Positions 10,579-25,500 of a DNA stretch of 64,000 bases are shown here, piece after piece. The notes under the pieces are model-generated. The model ran no database searches, had not been told where the DNA came from, and worked only from the letters and a program-made list of their open reading frames with translations. Position 1 is the stretch's first letter. Each line of letters opens with the position of its first letter. Location: NCBI RefSeq assembly GCF_000327385.1, contig NW_008710756.1:674305-738304 (forward strand). Reading direction: 5' to 3'. A program made the translations under genes and the position numbers. This DNA comes from Lottia gigantea (lineage: Eukaryota > Mollusca > Gastropoda > Lottiidae).

Positions 10579-13500
10579 TCATAATGCTGTATCATAAAAT
10601 CCAAAGATAGCAATTGGCATACTCTTAATATGTGTCTGCCACTGTGATGATAGTTGAAAAAACTTGACTCCTGTCCATTCTACACTATCAATAACAACTA
10701 CAAGAAATACAAAATAAAATTTATTCGATAGGCTTCAATTTGAAATAAAAAAACTAGAAGGAAAAAAAAGAAAGATAGATTGATCAAATTGACCAGACTA
10801 CGTATTCTTGAAACGATCTTAGAGCTAGGATTACTAGAATCAATGTTAGAAGATAAGAACAGATAATAGGACATCCTATTGCTAAGATCGTTTCGAGAAT
10901 ACATGGCTTGAACTAAACCCAGGGTCCAAATTCTTCCAATTCCCTTTTTCCTCTCTTGCATATCATTTTCAAAATAAGATTTCAATAAACATGCCGCAGA
11001 CAGGTTATGCACTTTCAATGGAAAAATTTTGATCAGTGATTTTGGCAGTAATATTTTTTAAAATATACATAGATACCTTTGAGAGTGAAATTTTGACTTT
11101 TAGATGTACAGATGAGACGATTTATACCATCTATAATTTGACTTTTAGATTCTATATCTTTACCTTTCTTTCCAATTCTCATTACAACTATAATATACAA
11201 AATCTCATTTTACCTCATATTTTACTCTCATTTTGTAGTTAAACGTGACATATCAACAAATTAGCGGTAATATGCAAAAGTAATTTGCCCCTCAAAATAG
11301 TTTTAATTATCAAATTGGATGAAATAGTCAACTAAGCATCAGGAGAAACATAATAAAATTCTTATTTAAATAATAAAATTCTTATTTAAAAAATAATAAA
11401 ATTCTTATTTAAATAATAAAATTCTTATTTAAAAAATGATAAAATTCTTATTTAAATACTAAAATTCTTATTTAAAAAATAATAAAATTCTTTTTTAGAA
11501 AAATAAGAAAATTCTTTTTTAGAGAAATAATAAAATTCTTTTTTAGAAAAATAATAAAATTCTTTTTTCGAAAAATAATGAAATTCTTTTTTTAGAAAAA
11601 TAATAAAATTCTTTTTTAGAAAATTAATAAAATAATTATTTAGAAAAATAATAAAATTTTTATTCAGAAAAATAATAAAATCCCCCTTTAGGAAAAATAA
11701 TAAAATTCTTGTAGTGAAATAATAAGATTCTTATTCAGAATAATAATAAAATTCTTTTTTAGAAAAATAATAAACTCTTATTTATAGAAAAATAATGAAA
11801 TTCTCATTTAGGAAAAATAATAAAATTCTTGTAGAGAAATAATAAGATTCTTATTCAGAAAAATAACAAAATTCTTATTCAGAAAAATAATAAAATTCTT
11901 ATTTAGAAAAATAATAAAATTCTTATTTAGAAAAATAATAAATATTCTTACTTATACAAATTATAAAATTCAATAATCCTAAAGAAAAAAAACGATGATA
12001 ATTCTTACTCAAAAAAATTTAAATTCTTACTTTTTTGTTTCTTTTCTTTGGTAACTACAATCATAGAGAAGGTCTGAGATGTTATATCACCAGTACTGGG
12101 AAGACGAGAAACATTCAGTGATCTAAATGCTGTTTTTAATGAACATTTATTGGTTTCTTTCTTACTACCTCTATCTTTGTCAAAGCCTTCTGACCTATTA
12201 GCTACAGTCCAATAATCTACTTGTAGCTCAACATAATCTGTTTGTGTGGAACTTAAACTGGGAACTTGACTGAAAACATACAATAATGCATACATACATT
12301 ACCATTACATTAACTTGGTGGACTCTTTAAAAGGGATGCTCAGTTGAGAAACCCTGTCAGAGTGGTATCAGGTTTTTATTGCTGAAAAAACTTTTGAGAA
12401 AGAAAGTAATAACCATATTCTAACAAATTAAGATCACAAGGATCCTTTTCACTAGCTGATCCTTGGCCACGTGGGTTTCTCTCTACCCATTTACATCTGA
12501 GTTGACTGGAAATAATGACTAATTCAAGGTAACAAGACTTTCACATGATGACATATATTAGAAGACATGGCCACCTTTAAGAGCTTGTCCAGTAAAAGAC
12601 ACCATGTAAAGTTTAGAGAGTTACTCTTTACGCAGCAACTACTGTGCCAAAGATAAAAGAAATAAAGAAGAATATTACCTAGCTGGGGGAGACATTGCAC
12701 CTATATTAGGTGAACTAGGTGGTGTATGACCTTCTTTTTGTTTTTCTATTAGTTGTGTGGTTGAGGGTGGAGAACTTGATAAATTTGGAGGACTGTTGGC
12801 CCCTTCTTCCATATCAACTACAAAAAAAAAAAAACAGTCGTCTTATATAAACCTTAATATATATTGCAAGTGTATGTATTCACAATACTTTTATTAACAA
12901 CTATATTTCTCTATCATTTGACATATCTAGAAATAAATTGAGTCCATTAAGATATTACTGAATAAGTTACAATGTCCACATGGTACTGTAAATACAGTCC
13001 AGGTTAGGATTGGATTGATTTAATTGTACGAAACAGGAACTGTATTGTGGTACTGTGTGGTACATCGCAGAATATTTGGACAATATCTTGATAGACTCAT
13101 TTATTGTTCAGCTTTGTACAGACACCAAAAGTTCTGCCAAATTGGGCTTTTAGCTAACAATCGTATACATGGACATTGGGACAACTTGATGGGTTGTGCT
13201 TATTTTAGAATAAGCCAGGCACTGATATGATTACTGTCCTTAATGCAATGTGACAAACAAACAATACAACTTCTTAGATTGGTTGGACGTTTTCTGACGA
13301 GGAACTTGGTGTCATCAAGAATAATTTCAGATCTTAGTTAAAAGGAAGTAACTCACACAAACTAGGGATTGTAAAGAGGTTTTCCAAATTTTTTATGTGT
13401 ATCGGGGACACTGATAGCATCTATTTGTTCCATTCCAATTTTCAATCAGACGTCTGTGGTTCTAGCAATTCTACTAAAACTAAGATGTCACCCTAGCAAA

Positions 13501-16500
13501 GGTATTATATATCCCCAAAATACATACATATATTTAGAAAACCTCTTTACAATGCCTTTAATTTTAACAAAAGATTAGTTACTTACCTGACATACTAAAT
13601 GTGTCTGGTGTACCAATTTTCACTTCCTGTAAAAGAAATATATTCAAATGCAGTTTTAAATTCTCATGTAAAGTTGAAACCAATGACTTTATTTCCATAA
13701 AAAGGAACATAAAAATAACTTGTTAATATTTATCTACCAGATAAAAGAGGACAAGTTACATGTCTGCATTCCAGAAGGATTATGTACTGATTTGAATATT
13801 TTGTAATATCTATATATTAGTTTAAATGAGGAGTTACAATGTTATTTTGATATATTCAGGTCAGATTTTCATTTTGGAAAGTTTATTATCTCATATCTCT
13901 TAATAAATAACATAATCTTACTTACACTAACAAAAGGGATAAATATCTGTTTAGCTTCATCAGAACTGAAAAAAAATATATATATCTTATTACCCTAAAA
14001 TTTACATCTAACAACAAATTTACTTGTAGTACAACAAATTTACCTATAGTACAACAAATTCACCTATAATATTACAAATTTACCAATAGTGCAACAAATT
14101 CACCTATAATATTACAAATTTACCAATAGTGCAACAAATTCACCTATAATATTACAAATTTACCTATAGTACAACAAATTTACCTATAACTCAACAAATT
14201 TACTTACTTTTTGCCTTTACACATGACCATAGCTTCAGCAATAGGAAGAGGATGTATCACTGTTTGTGATGATACATATTTATTAACTCTGTTGACAATT
14301 TCACTTGAATCTATAAACATAACATTAAAAACAATCAGTAATCTCATCAACAATCAGTCATTTCATCAACAATCAGTCATTTCATCAACAATCAGTCATT
14401 TCATCAACAATCAACAATCAGTTATTTCATCATTTTTTCTAATATACCGGAGTTTTGCAGATCCCAGGAATCTACATAGGTTTAAAATCCCCGCACCTGC
14501 AAAGAAGCGGAATGTCCCCATTTAACAGGGCTTATTATTTCTGTCTCTACACCAGCTGACATCTGTCCAATTAGATATCAGAGGCTGGAATAGAGACAGA
14601 TGTTTCGGTCTGGTTACCATGATATATAGTAAGAGAGAAAAACACTTACCTAATTTAGCAGAATCTGTGCGTTCAAATGTATCTTTCCATGCCATATCCA
14701 TAAATAGAGAAGAATATGTTTGATCTATGTTAGCTATGTGTCTTCCTATTGAACTAGAGCCTGTCAACACAAAAACATAGGCATAAAATACCAACTTTTT
14801 CATCACATATTTAATACAAACTTTTTCATCATATTAAAATAAACCATTTTTTATAGTTACTAACTGTCGCTTTGATCTTACAGTTTTTTTTTCAAATGCC
14901 TAATTTAGATCTTCTAGTCATTTAGAGCCATTTAAAAAAGGCAGTTCTTGTATAATAGGGCTTACACAAAACTGACTGGAATGTAGGGCTTTACATTGTG
15001 TATTTAAATAACTTTATTACAGTGGAATAATTCTTACCTAATGGAATGACTAGAAATTTAGTATAAGCCTGCCAATCTGGAGATTTGGTAGAAAATTGTT
15101 CAACGTATGGTCTTAAAACAGAGTTAATATAACCATCATTACCAGCTACTCCTAGTTTAATAGGACCTGGCTGTTTACTGTTACTGTTACAACTGAAATT
15201 AGAACATTTTATTTTAATCCATAGAGTATAAACTTGTTTATTATTTGATATTAATATCATCTGGTAAGAAACTCTAACCATATCCATAACCATATCAACA
15301 GGCTTTAACAGATGATGTCAATGGATTGTTACCCTGGAGACTAAATCATCTGTTGAATATTGGAGTTAAAATTTCTCAGACTGACTCTCAATAAATCTCT
15401 AATTATTTTGACAATTGTCAGCTGGAAAACAAGCTGACTCCTAGCCCAAGAAACTCTAACTATATCCACAGGCTTCAGCAGATGAATTGTTGCCTTTCTC
15501 AGACTAAATCTCTCATTATTTTGACAGTTGTCAGCTGGGAAACATAATGACTCTTACTATCTTATTTTTTTACAGATTGACAGATATCTTTGACAGTTTT
15601 CAGCTGTAGTAGTCGTGAATCCAGGGATTTGAAAATATAGTAATGCTGACAGCAATAGTAAAATACTTACTATTTTTGAATTTTAGCTACAAGAAATGTT
15701 ATAGCTGCTTTAACATCAGCATTAGAACATGTACAAATTAATCTCATTTGTTTTTCTTGTAGTTTCTGTACTAATAACTGAAATATAAACAATGTGATGA
15801 CTTGTTCACAAAATTGACCATAAAAATAAGGAATTACAAAAAATTTCATTTTAATTTTGAAATGATTTAGATCAGTGACATCACTACTCCCAAAACCATA
15901 TCACATACAAGTATCTACAGGTGATGTTGAGAAGAATCTTTCTTTATTTCCTTTCTGTGAATTAAAATATTGGATCAAGACAGTGATTGTGTAGGATATA
16001 CTTTGAGTCATATGCAAACAATGTGAACACCAGCAATACAATCTTGCTTTGAAAATGGCCAATTTTCAGTTAAAATTTGTTACATTTCAACCTAGCTTTT
16101 CTCTATAATTGTATCTTAAAAGGACACCCTTGAAAACAATTCCTTCTCTCTATCACAATATAACATTACTCTGCCAGTTCTCTCACATTCTAAATTTCTG
16201 GCCAAACTTAAAGATTGGTTTCCTTTCAAATTAAGCAAACTATTTGATTTTTTAATTGATTTTATTTTGATGTGTTTTTAATGAATTATCATGCATACTT
16301 AATCATATCATTGTGTTCTTATTGCATATAACTATGAGTTTTAACCAATCGTAAATTTCCATGTACGTACAGTCTGGATAAACAAAAAAGACTTTTTGAC
16401 CTTTCTTGATCAGTCACTCATTGGAATTCTGCTAATAATTCTCTTCTAATTTAGCTAATTATGAATTAATTGTGGACATGCGAGACAAACTGGTATTTTT

Positions 16501-19500
16501 CCAAGTCATTAGAACACTTTCTATTCATATAAGTATTAGCATTTTCCATTTCATAAATAAAAACAAGGGAACCCATCTTTAAATCTTGACAATAGTTATC
16601 TGAATTAGATTATTTTAAAGAGGTAAAAAATAAAATTGTAATTATAAGTACCTGGCCTTGCCATTCTGATGTATTGACTAGTATTAAACTCTCTGGTACT
16701 TTATCATCACCAGTATCTAGTACATTACTAAGCTGATCTAACAGTACTTTCCGTGGCTACCAAAATAACAACAATTATATACTTATTGTGATACAAATAT
16801 TCTGAATAGTTATTGACAAACAAGAAACATAATTTACTAAACAGATGCAAAGTGTCACTAGCATGCAAAACTAGCACTATAAACTACATTAAAGACAGTC
16901 AAAATTTCTTTATTACATCAAAATGAAAGAGGTACATGTTCAAAGTGAACAGTCTATTAATTAAAATTTACTTATTTAAACCTCAAACAGAATTTTTAAT
17001 ATAAAGGAAAGTCAAAGCTGAAAGAAAGTTTTGTTAATGAAAACTCTATTAGTAAGAACACAAGATATCTTATAATAAATTATATGTGCATAAATTAGAT
17101 GTGTTATAAATTAGATGTGTTATAAATTAGATATGTTATAAATTAGATGTGTTATATATTAGATGTGTTATAAATTATTAGATAGGAAATAGAAAGGGTG
17201 TATATAAAATCCATCTGAAACTGTTTAATAATAAAAGAAAGTAAACAGAACTATGGCACATAAAGACAAGAAACAGGATCATCATCGTAAAAATCTAAGT
17301 CCAGTCTATGAATTCTATTTCTAGGTATTTAAAGACTCTTACCACTGTCATAAAGTCATCTTAATATAAGATTATCATGATATCTGCACATGTATTTTAA
17401 TAACAACCTAGTTATAGTCTACCACTAATAGTCAAGCTATTACCAAATTCATCTAATAACTTCTTGTATCACAGAAGTTTGTAAGTTAACAATTTGACGC
17501 TGGCAAATACATTCAATCAGAGTCCTCGACAGAAAGTCTGTAAACAAAGTCTGTTTTTCTGTTGACAGCTTTGATTGACTATATTCGCTGGCATACAATC
17601 CAATCAAATAATACAAGAATAGCGGCTAATGTAGTCAAGGTATAAGATGAAGTTCGTATTAGCTTGATATTGTAAAGATTCTTCAGTGGTATTTTTCAGT
17701 TAATGGTAAAAGAACTAGATGTTGAATTTCATGGTTGAAGTTTATGTTTAACACTAAGGCTAATATGTGATATATCTCAAAAATCATAACTATGAATTAT
17801 ATGAATGGGCTTAATTTATAGAGAAGACCAGATTTAAAAACACTAGCATTCAGAGACCCCCTCCCACACTCTCCCCACCCCCCTTTGTAAAATCATGACA
17901 ATATTAGATTTATTTCATTAACAAAATGAGTTACTTTCCCTTGAAGTAATGAATAAATGGAGAAACTAAATATCATTATTGATTTTAATTAGAAATAATT
18001 AGTAGGGTACTCAATGTTTTATTATACAATACAAATAGCATTTAATTATTATTAATAATTTACTTCTATTTATCTTCTAGTCTGTTATGCATTATGATTA
18101 AAGGGATTGTAAAGAGGTTTTCTAAATTTTTCATGTGTATCAGGGTCACAAATAGCATCAATTTGCACCAATCCACATTTAAATCAATTGATTAATCGCA
18201 AGATATGCTTTATCACAAAAGTCACTTCGCGATGTGAGTGAAGCACTAATTAGTCCACAAAAAATTGTTCCACTGACAACAAAATGCCAGTTGAAATCTA
18301 AAGGTATGTTGTTTACATAATGCTTATTTCAACACCAAAAGGGATTGTAAAGAGGTGTTTGATGACGTTACTGATTGCAAAATATGCTTGCATCACATAA
18401 AGGACTTCGTGACATGATAAAATGCTTAGTTCCAGTGGAATTGCAGAACAACAGACATCTGATTGAAAACTGGAATGGTACAAATGGATGCTATAAGTGT
18501 ACCCGATACACATGAAAATTTTTTAGAAAACCTCTTTTCTATCCCTTTAACTACCATTGCTTGCTGACATATAAATCAGACAAGTCTATCATTTTAAAAA
18601 ATATCAAAATAAGCAAGTTCCACAATCAAAATGGTTCTTTCACCATTTTCATAATGTCAAGCTATTACAAACTAGTCTAATACCTTGACATCATTAAGAA
18701 CGTTTCTTGTATCACAGAAGTTTGTAAATGCAGTGATTTGTGTGGGTTGTATGTATTTGGTGTTTTCAATGACATATTTTTTGAGAAGGAAAAAATTTTG
18801 CTAATTAAAGAATAACAAAGACAGTCTAGGTAGAACTTAAGATATGATAAGACAAAATGTTAAGTCAGTAAAATTATAAAATGTCAGAAATTAAGACAAG
18901 ATAGTATCAAGTCATTAGTGAAATTATTGAGCACTCCAAAGTTTGATGTGAGAATGACTACTATATACCAACCAAATTATAGTCTATACCCTGCTCTACC
19001 ATATCCTGTCCATTAGATCTCCTCTGTAATCAGTAGAAACATTTTGTCAATCAATGTAGATAAGAATACTTTTTATAATATCATTTGTCAGTTCAAAATT
19101 TATACAAGTGACTACAAAGCAAGTGCAACATAGAAACAGGAAGTGACACCATACCAAAGAAAATTATAGAGATGCCTAATATTTTTCTTTGCAAAATCAG
19201 TGCATTTGGGTTTCCATGCTCAGGATTAGGGTGCCTTGGCTTAAAATTCAAACTTTCATGATAATATGAAGCAAAATTTTTCTTTCAACTGCCAACATAC
19301 AAAAATTCATAGCTTTAAGTTTCTTTGTTGGTTAGAATCCTGGTCTTTGTGCAAAACATTTCCATTTTATACAGTCAAGTAACCTAATTTCGTGGAAACC
19401 TATTATTCGTAGATTTCCGGAAAGGATTAATAATTTACATGAGCGACCTTGCGCGACCTCCGCATTAGTTTGTTTTGATAATCATGGGTTTTCTCTACAA

Positions 19501-22500
19501 TATCAGCTAGTAGAATGAATCCAGTAGTTTCAAGCAAGGTAAAATGTATTAATGTATATTTTGACAAATACAAAATGGCGGATTTCACTTATTACGAAAA
19601 TCGAAATAAACCAATTTTGATTATTTTGTAGAATATCTGAGGAAACATCTAAGACATAAATTTTTTTTTTTCGTTTTTTTAACTTTGACGAAATTTGGTG
19701 TTGAATCCTTATATCTATGAAAATAGGTTACACCACTGTATCACATTAAATTTCAGTTTGTTGATAAAAAATACATAAAAAATAAAATAAAACAAACTCA
19801 TACAAACCAAGAAAGAGAAAAAAGATACAAAAGCTAAGAAAAAGTAAGAATATTGAGCAGAAAAGAAAGCATAAAGAAGCTTCAAGCTGTTAAATGAAGA
19901 AAGAATTGTTACACTAATATAAATAATCTCAACAACCCCTAGAATAGTTGATAGTTGTAAAATAGTTCAGAATTGTGGATAATTTGAAAACTGACTCTTC
20001 TCACTTAATGGTATTTGAGAACAATTTTGAGCTAAATTGTATTGAAGAAAGTGTTTTTGTGTAAACCTTGAAAACTTAACATCTTTATCAGAGCAATGTA
20101 CTGTTTTAAGGTTAATATTCAAACTCATTTAGAAATAACGGATAAAATTCTAGGACATTTGGTTTTACTCCGCAGAATAGTAACCAGTCATAATTATAGC
20201 TGTAAACTTATATCATTGAGTATGGGGGAATTTTTTTTAGATGAACAAAAGATGACAGTCATATGTGTAACTATTAAGTGAAGAAAGTCAGTTATTTGAA
20301 CTCAATCAAGGAGTTAAAGGTACTAGTTTAAATTTGAGAATATAAAACGCACCAAGTCATCCACCCCTCCTGCACTATGACGTCTGTCAGCAAAGTTATA
20401 ACCAGTTTTTAGTTTACTTTCCCTGTAGGATGTTGATCTCTCTCGAATAAAGTTTTGTGTTTTTAGTAGAGGTGATCTTGGTCTGGGTGACGATTCACTG
20501 GGAACCGAATCAGAACAATCAGCATCATGCTCCTATTATAGTGGTATAAACAAGCATCAAGGCAATAAACGAATAAACATGCAGGATAAACAATATCAAC
20601 ATTCATTTCATATAAACAGATAAACAAACTGGGCTGCAAACTTGTATCAAATTTTGTTAATTGGGAAGTAACTTTTTCAATGCTAAATTCACAATTTGGA
20701 TCTTTTACATATTTATTTTTGTTAAGTTTGAAGGCCAAATCAACACATCAATTTGTTGTTAGCAAGACAAGAATGTTTGTAAAACAGGATCCCACTCTTT
20801 TGCGGGATAAGTCAACAAAACTTTTCAGAGAATTCACTAATTTAGTGTGACATTAAACTAGATTTATCTTTTAAAAATTGTGAATTTAGCCTTTGATTGT
20901 AAGAAGTGTTCAATGAAAATGAAATCTAGACTTAATCTTTGGCACTCACAAGAACATCTAACATGACAGAAGCCATTGTACTCTGCAATAGACATTCAAT
21001 TTGGTGTTAATCATATTGTGCTCAAAATATCAGCTAATGAAATAGTAAGCATGCCCTGCAATGTGTATAGCAATAACAAGAAATGTCATGCCACAGACAA
21101 TTGACCTCACTTTATTCAAAAAAGACAATGATAAAAAAACTTTTGCCATTTTGGAAATGAAATATTACTGTCATCCATCAGTACTACCAACATGAAATTG
21201 AATTTTTACAATAATCAATCAGACTTTAAGACAGTTTTTAAAATCAGGATAGACTCATGCATGATCTTGTCACCTTTCTAATACTTCAACAGATAAAATG
21301 TTCATGCTCAAATACAACACTTAATATACCTAGGAAAACAATGGGGGGGCAAACCTTGCAATCCCACAATCCAGCAGTTTAGTATTCCCGCTCAAATTCT
21401 GGCAAGCAAAAATCATGTTAGATAAAAAATGATTTGGGATAAGAAAACTTACCGCATTCATATCTGAATCTGTTCTCTTTATAATACATTCATCACTTGG
21501 TCTACTTGATTCCTATAATATAATATTATTCTCATTGAAACACATAACAACAAATTAAGTCAGACCTCATATTAAAAGCAAGTAAGAACATTGTTGATTG
21601 TATATTGGCTAATTATGTTTTCCGAGTTGTTTATGTCTGTACCACATTATGAACATTATGCTTTTACAATGGGTTCATGTAAATTTTTGTGGATTTTAAA
21701 AATCAGAACAATATCCCAGAATACCAAAAGCTAGAGATAAATCATAAATAATGTCCATGTATTGACTCAATTTCAAAGACAAGTAAAGAAGATAAAAAAA
21801 ATACATACTGTTGATTTTGAGACCTCTTTTTCATGACTGCTGCTACTTCTTCCAGAGAAAAATGGTCTAAAATGATACCAAATATTTACTTAGCTGAGTA
21901 AACAAGAATCTTTGAGTATCCAAGGAGGATATAAAATAACTTATACGTTGACTGCACTATCCACCTTTCTCATATCACAGGAGTTTGAAAACGCATCGAT
22001 TTGATTGGATTGTAAGTTAGCAAATACGGCCAATCAGAGGCCCCAACAGAGAGTCTGTAAACAATAAGTCATATTATTTAGAATGTTTCTGTCCAATGCT
22101 CTTATTGGTTGTATTTTCCGTATTTAATCCAATCAAATTACTGCATTGTTTGAGACAAGAAAATCGGCTATTGCAGTCAAGGTATAAGACCAAGGGTTAT
22201 TGACAGTGTGAAGTTGTAGGGACCAGAGCCAGCTGAATCCTCAAATATTTAAATAAATAAATGTCTTTTACCTGAGTCTAGGTTTAGGTGTCGACATAAC
22301 ACTCATAGTATCTAATTCTGGTCCACTGTCACTCAAATCATCTAATTCATCAAATAGTAAATCATCAATATCACCTGCTGGATTATCAGGATCTATCAAA
22401 TCATGATCAGCTTCTGAATCAAGAGCCTAAAATAATAAACATGATCTATTAAATCATGATCAGCTTCTGAATCAAGAGCCTGAAATAATAAACATGATCT

Positions 22501-25500
22501 ATTAAATCATGATCAGCTTCTGAATCAAGAGCCTGAAATAATAAACATGATCCATTAAATCATGATCTGCTTCCGAATCTAGAGCCTGAAATAATAAACA
22601 TGATCTATTAAATCATGATCTGCTTCCGAATCTAGAGCCTGAAATAATAAACATGATCCATCATGATCAGCTTCTAAATCTAAAGCCTGAAATAATAAAC
22701 ATGATCTATTAAATCATGATCAGCTTCTAAATCTAAAGCCTGAAATAATGTGCAGGACCTGTTAAATCATGATCTGCTTTTGAAATAGGGCAAGTTTGAA
22801 ATGTACAGAATTCATGATCACATAAACAAATCATTGTATTTGTATTCTATTTGGAGTACTGCTTTACTTTATGAAAAAAGTCTCATACTTACATCTTCTG
22901 ATACTTTGAATCTTTTCCATAAAGCTATAAATCTTTGTTTTAAATTTCTTTGCTGAAAGATAACAGTGATATAAAGGGATAAAGAGATGATATATGGAGC
23001 AGAATGCAGAATGGTTCTTTAATAGGGCAAAGGAAACATCTAATTGATCAAACTAAGATGTCCATTGACTAAAATTTGGCAATTTTTAGAAATATATTCA
23101 GCTTAATAGTTCCTTTACCCACAGAACAGAAGACATTTCATATCAATGATACCACTAAATCATTGGAAATATCAGCAGTGAAAATGCTTTCTTCACTGTT
23201 ACATTTATAATTTTCAAACATAGTGAACTGGAGGTTATATATTCAATCAACAGATAGATGACTATAAGCTGTATCTGCAAAAATTTGCACGTATATATAT
23301 ATCTTATATGAAGTAGCTATTTTGAAATCTCAAATCAAGTCCCTTTTCAAACTGTAACTTGTTGACAGTTCCTTAAAGGAATACTTAGAGTGAACATAAA
23401 ATTTAATAATTCCATACTGGGTCAATAAGAGCATATATTCATCAGTAGATATACCTGGTATCATAAATAACATAACAGGATACTTATATACTCCGATAAA
23501 TCTAAAAAACTTAGTAATTATCCATAAATATGCAATTAACTATTGAAAAACGCTTAATATTTAGATTAATCGTTTTTCAATAATTACTTAGTTTTATGAA
23601 TTTTCCAGATTTTACAGGAAATTTGTTGTAACTTTATGATACAAGGTAAGTTGACTGATGAATATATACTCATATTGACCATTCTTGAGAACTTTAATTT
23701 TATGTTCATTCTAAGACATAGTATCACTGGAACAAACATCCAACCTTTCCAAATCTTGAGTAGGAATTCTGATTTCGAACTTCAGACATAATGAAAATAA
23801 CATGCAAAAAAATCCAGATGTGTCCATTTCAATACCAAAATATCACAAAAATGACACAAACACAATTTCAAAAGGTCTACACTGACTGTTAACTGAGCCT
23901 ACATCTAAATTTAACAGACCTACTGTGGTAGGACAATATGTAATCAATGTGAGGAACAGATGTTTAATAAAAACATTTTATTCAAAGTTTAATTATGAAG
24001 CAATAATAAACCATTTGTATAGTATTCAAAGTAGAATTTTTTTTTTACTGATATTCATTCATTTTGTGAGTAGCTTATCACATTTTAATTTTTGCCTCAT
24101 TCCCATGGTTTTTCAACGGGGCCGCAATGGCTCAGTGAGTTAGACGCTTACTTGCTAACCTGAAGGACAAGGGTTCCATTCCGGCATAGGTCGAGATAAA
24201 ACCTTCTGATTTTTCAAACTGGTTTTCCCCTGTCAGTGATGCAGGTAAGAGGTGCTGACATGGAAATAACGTCTAGTCGTTCAAGACAATAAACCAAGGC
24301 CCTGAGTGCTACAGGCTGTGCACGTTAAAGATCCCACAACAGTTGGAAATTGAAAAAAAGCAGGCTAATGCTGCTGTCCTGCCTGCATGGCGTTGCCGGT
24401 CTTCATTAGCTCACATGGTGCAGAAAAGTAGGACGTAAATCTCCATTCATTCCTTACTTTTCATGGTTCTTTAAGTTTAAAAGTAGGTTGAAATATGCAT
24501 GTATGAACTAACCAGAATTTAGAATAAATGACTTGACTGATATAATATCTATGTATCAAACAGACAATAGCAGTTCTATTCTATACAAAATAATCATCAA
24601 CAAAGCACAGGCCTGCATTTCTTAAACCTTAAACAATGCAACCTGTGTCAGACTGTTAAGAGCTTTCATTCATCAATGTCCCAAAAGATACTTCTTGACA
24701 CAATTACACTGCATTTGACTCAGTGTGCAAACAAGTCAAGTTGAGACAAAGGCTGAATAATCAAAAACCCTAGACAACAACATGTTTCAGGTTCTCTTAT
24801 TCAGTGTTATAAATTTTTAATATTTTCAATTAAAATAGATTTATATCTAGAGCTGAACCCAACACATTTATCATTAATCATTTTCCGATCTGACTAGACT
24901 GAAAATGAATGGCTTGGAGAAGAAAATAAATGAAAATTGTATTGATGTGAATGAAATACCTTATAATAAGACCACATATTATTAGTTGAAAGTGTTGAAT
25001 AATGAGATAGGAAACATATTGTATGTAGGTAGTAGTAATATATGTATACTGGGAGTTATATATATATTGATTGAAATATGTAGGTTGAATCTATGATATA
25101 TACAAACAATATAATATAATGAAATACTAAGTAGAATAACAGTAAACAATAATAACAACATAGTCTACTGGCCTAACAGGTGTCTAACAACACTAAAGTT
25201 AGTTTTTTAAATTTATCAGTGATTGAAGCATTATGTTATTTAATATACTTGAAGGGATTGTAAAGAGGTTTTCTAAATTTGGTTTGAGTATCAGGGACAT
25301 AGATAGCATCAATTTGCACCTTTCCAATTTTCAGTCAGACGTCTGTGGTTCCTGAGATCCCACTAAAACTAAGTATTTGATGACATCACTTATCGCGAAG
25401 AGATTGGTTGGTGATTAGTGACATCATCATCAAACACTTAGTTTCAGTGGAATTGCAGGAACAGACGTGATTGAAAATCTAAATGGCCCAAACTGATGAT

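Larger units (their letters stand above)
16757..20352. other. PACS intron 11
   Basis: A 3.6-kb intron between exons 11 and 12. It holds the 19-bp minisatellite, family C and family A foldbacks, and otherwise unremarkable AT-rich sequence. I looked for an extra PACS exon here because vertebrate proteins are longer at this point, and found none. The phases of exons 11 and 12 do not require one. Confidence 0.55.

Noticed and set aside
10698-11018. 106-codon minus-strand open frame
   Set aside because: It lies in PACS intron 21, includes the hairpin element, and has no recognisable protein sequence.
18682-18768. Minus-strand open stretch resembling an extra PACS exon ([19 protein letters not shown])
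   Set aside because: It shares DNA with the family C foldback elements at 17425 and 21948, and exons 11 and 12 already join in phase 0 without it.
24118-24190. Possible tRNA gene
   Set aside because: The A- and B-box-like motifs are followed by a SINE body found at three other places, and the cloverleaf is not intact. It is a SINE head.
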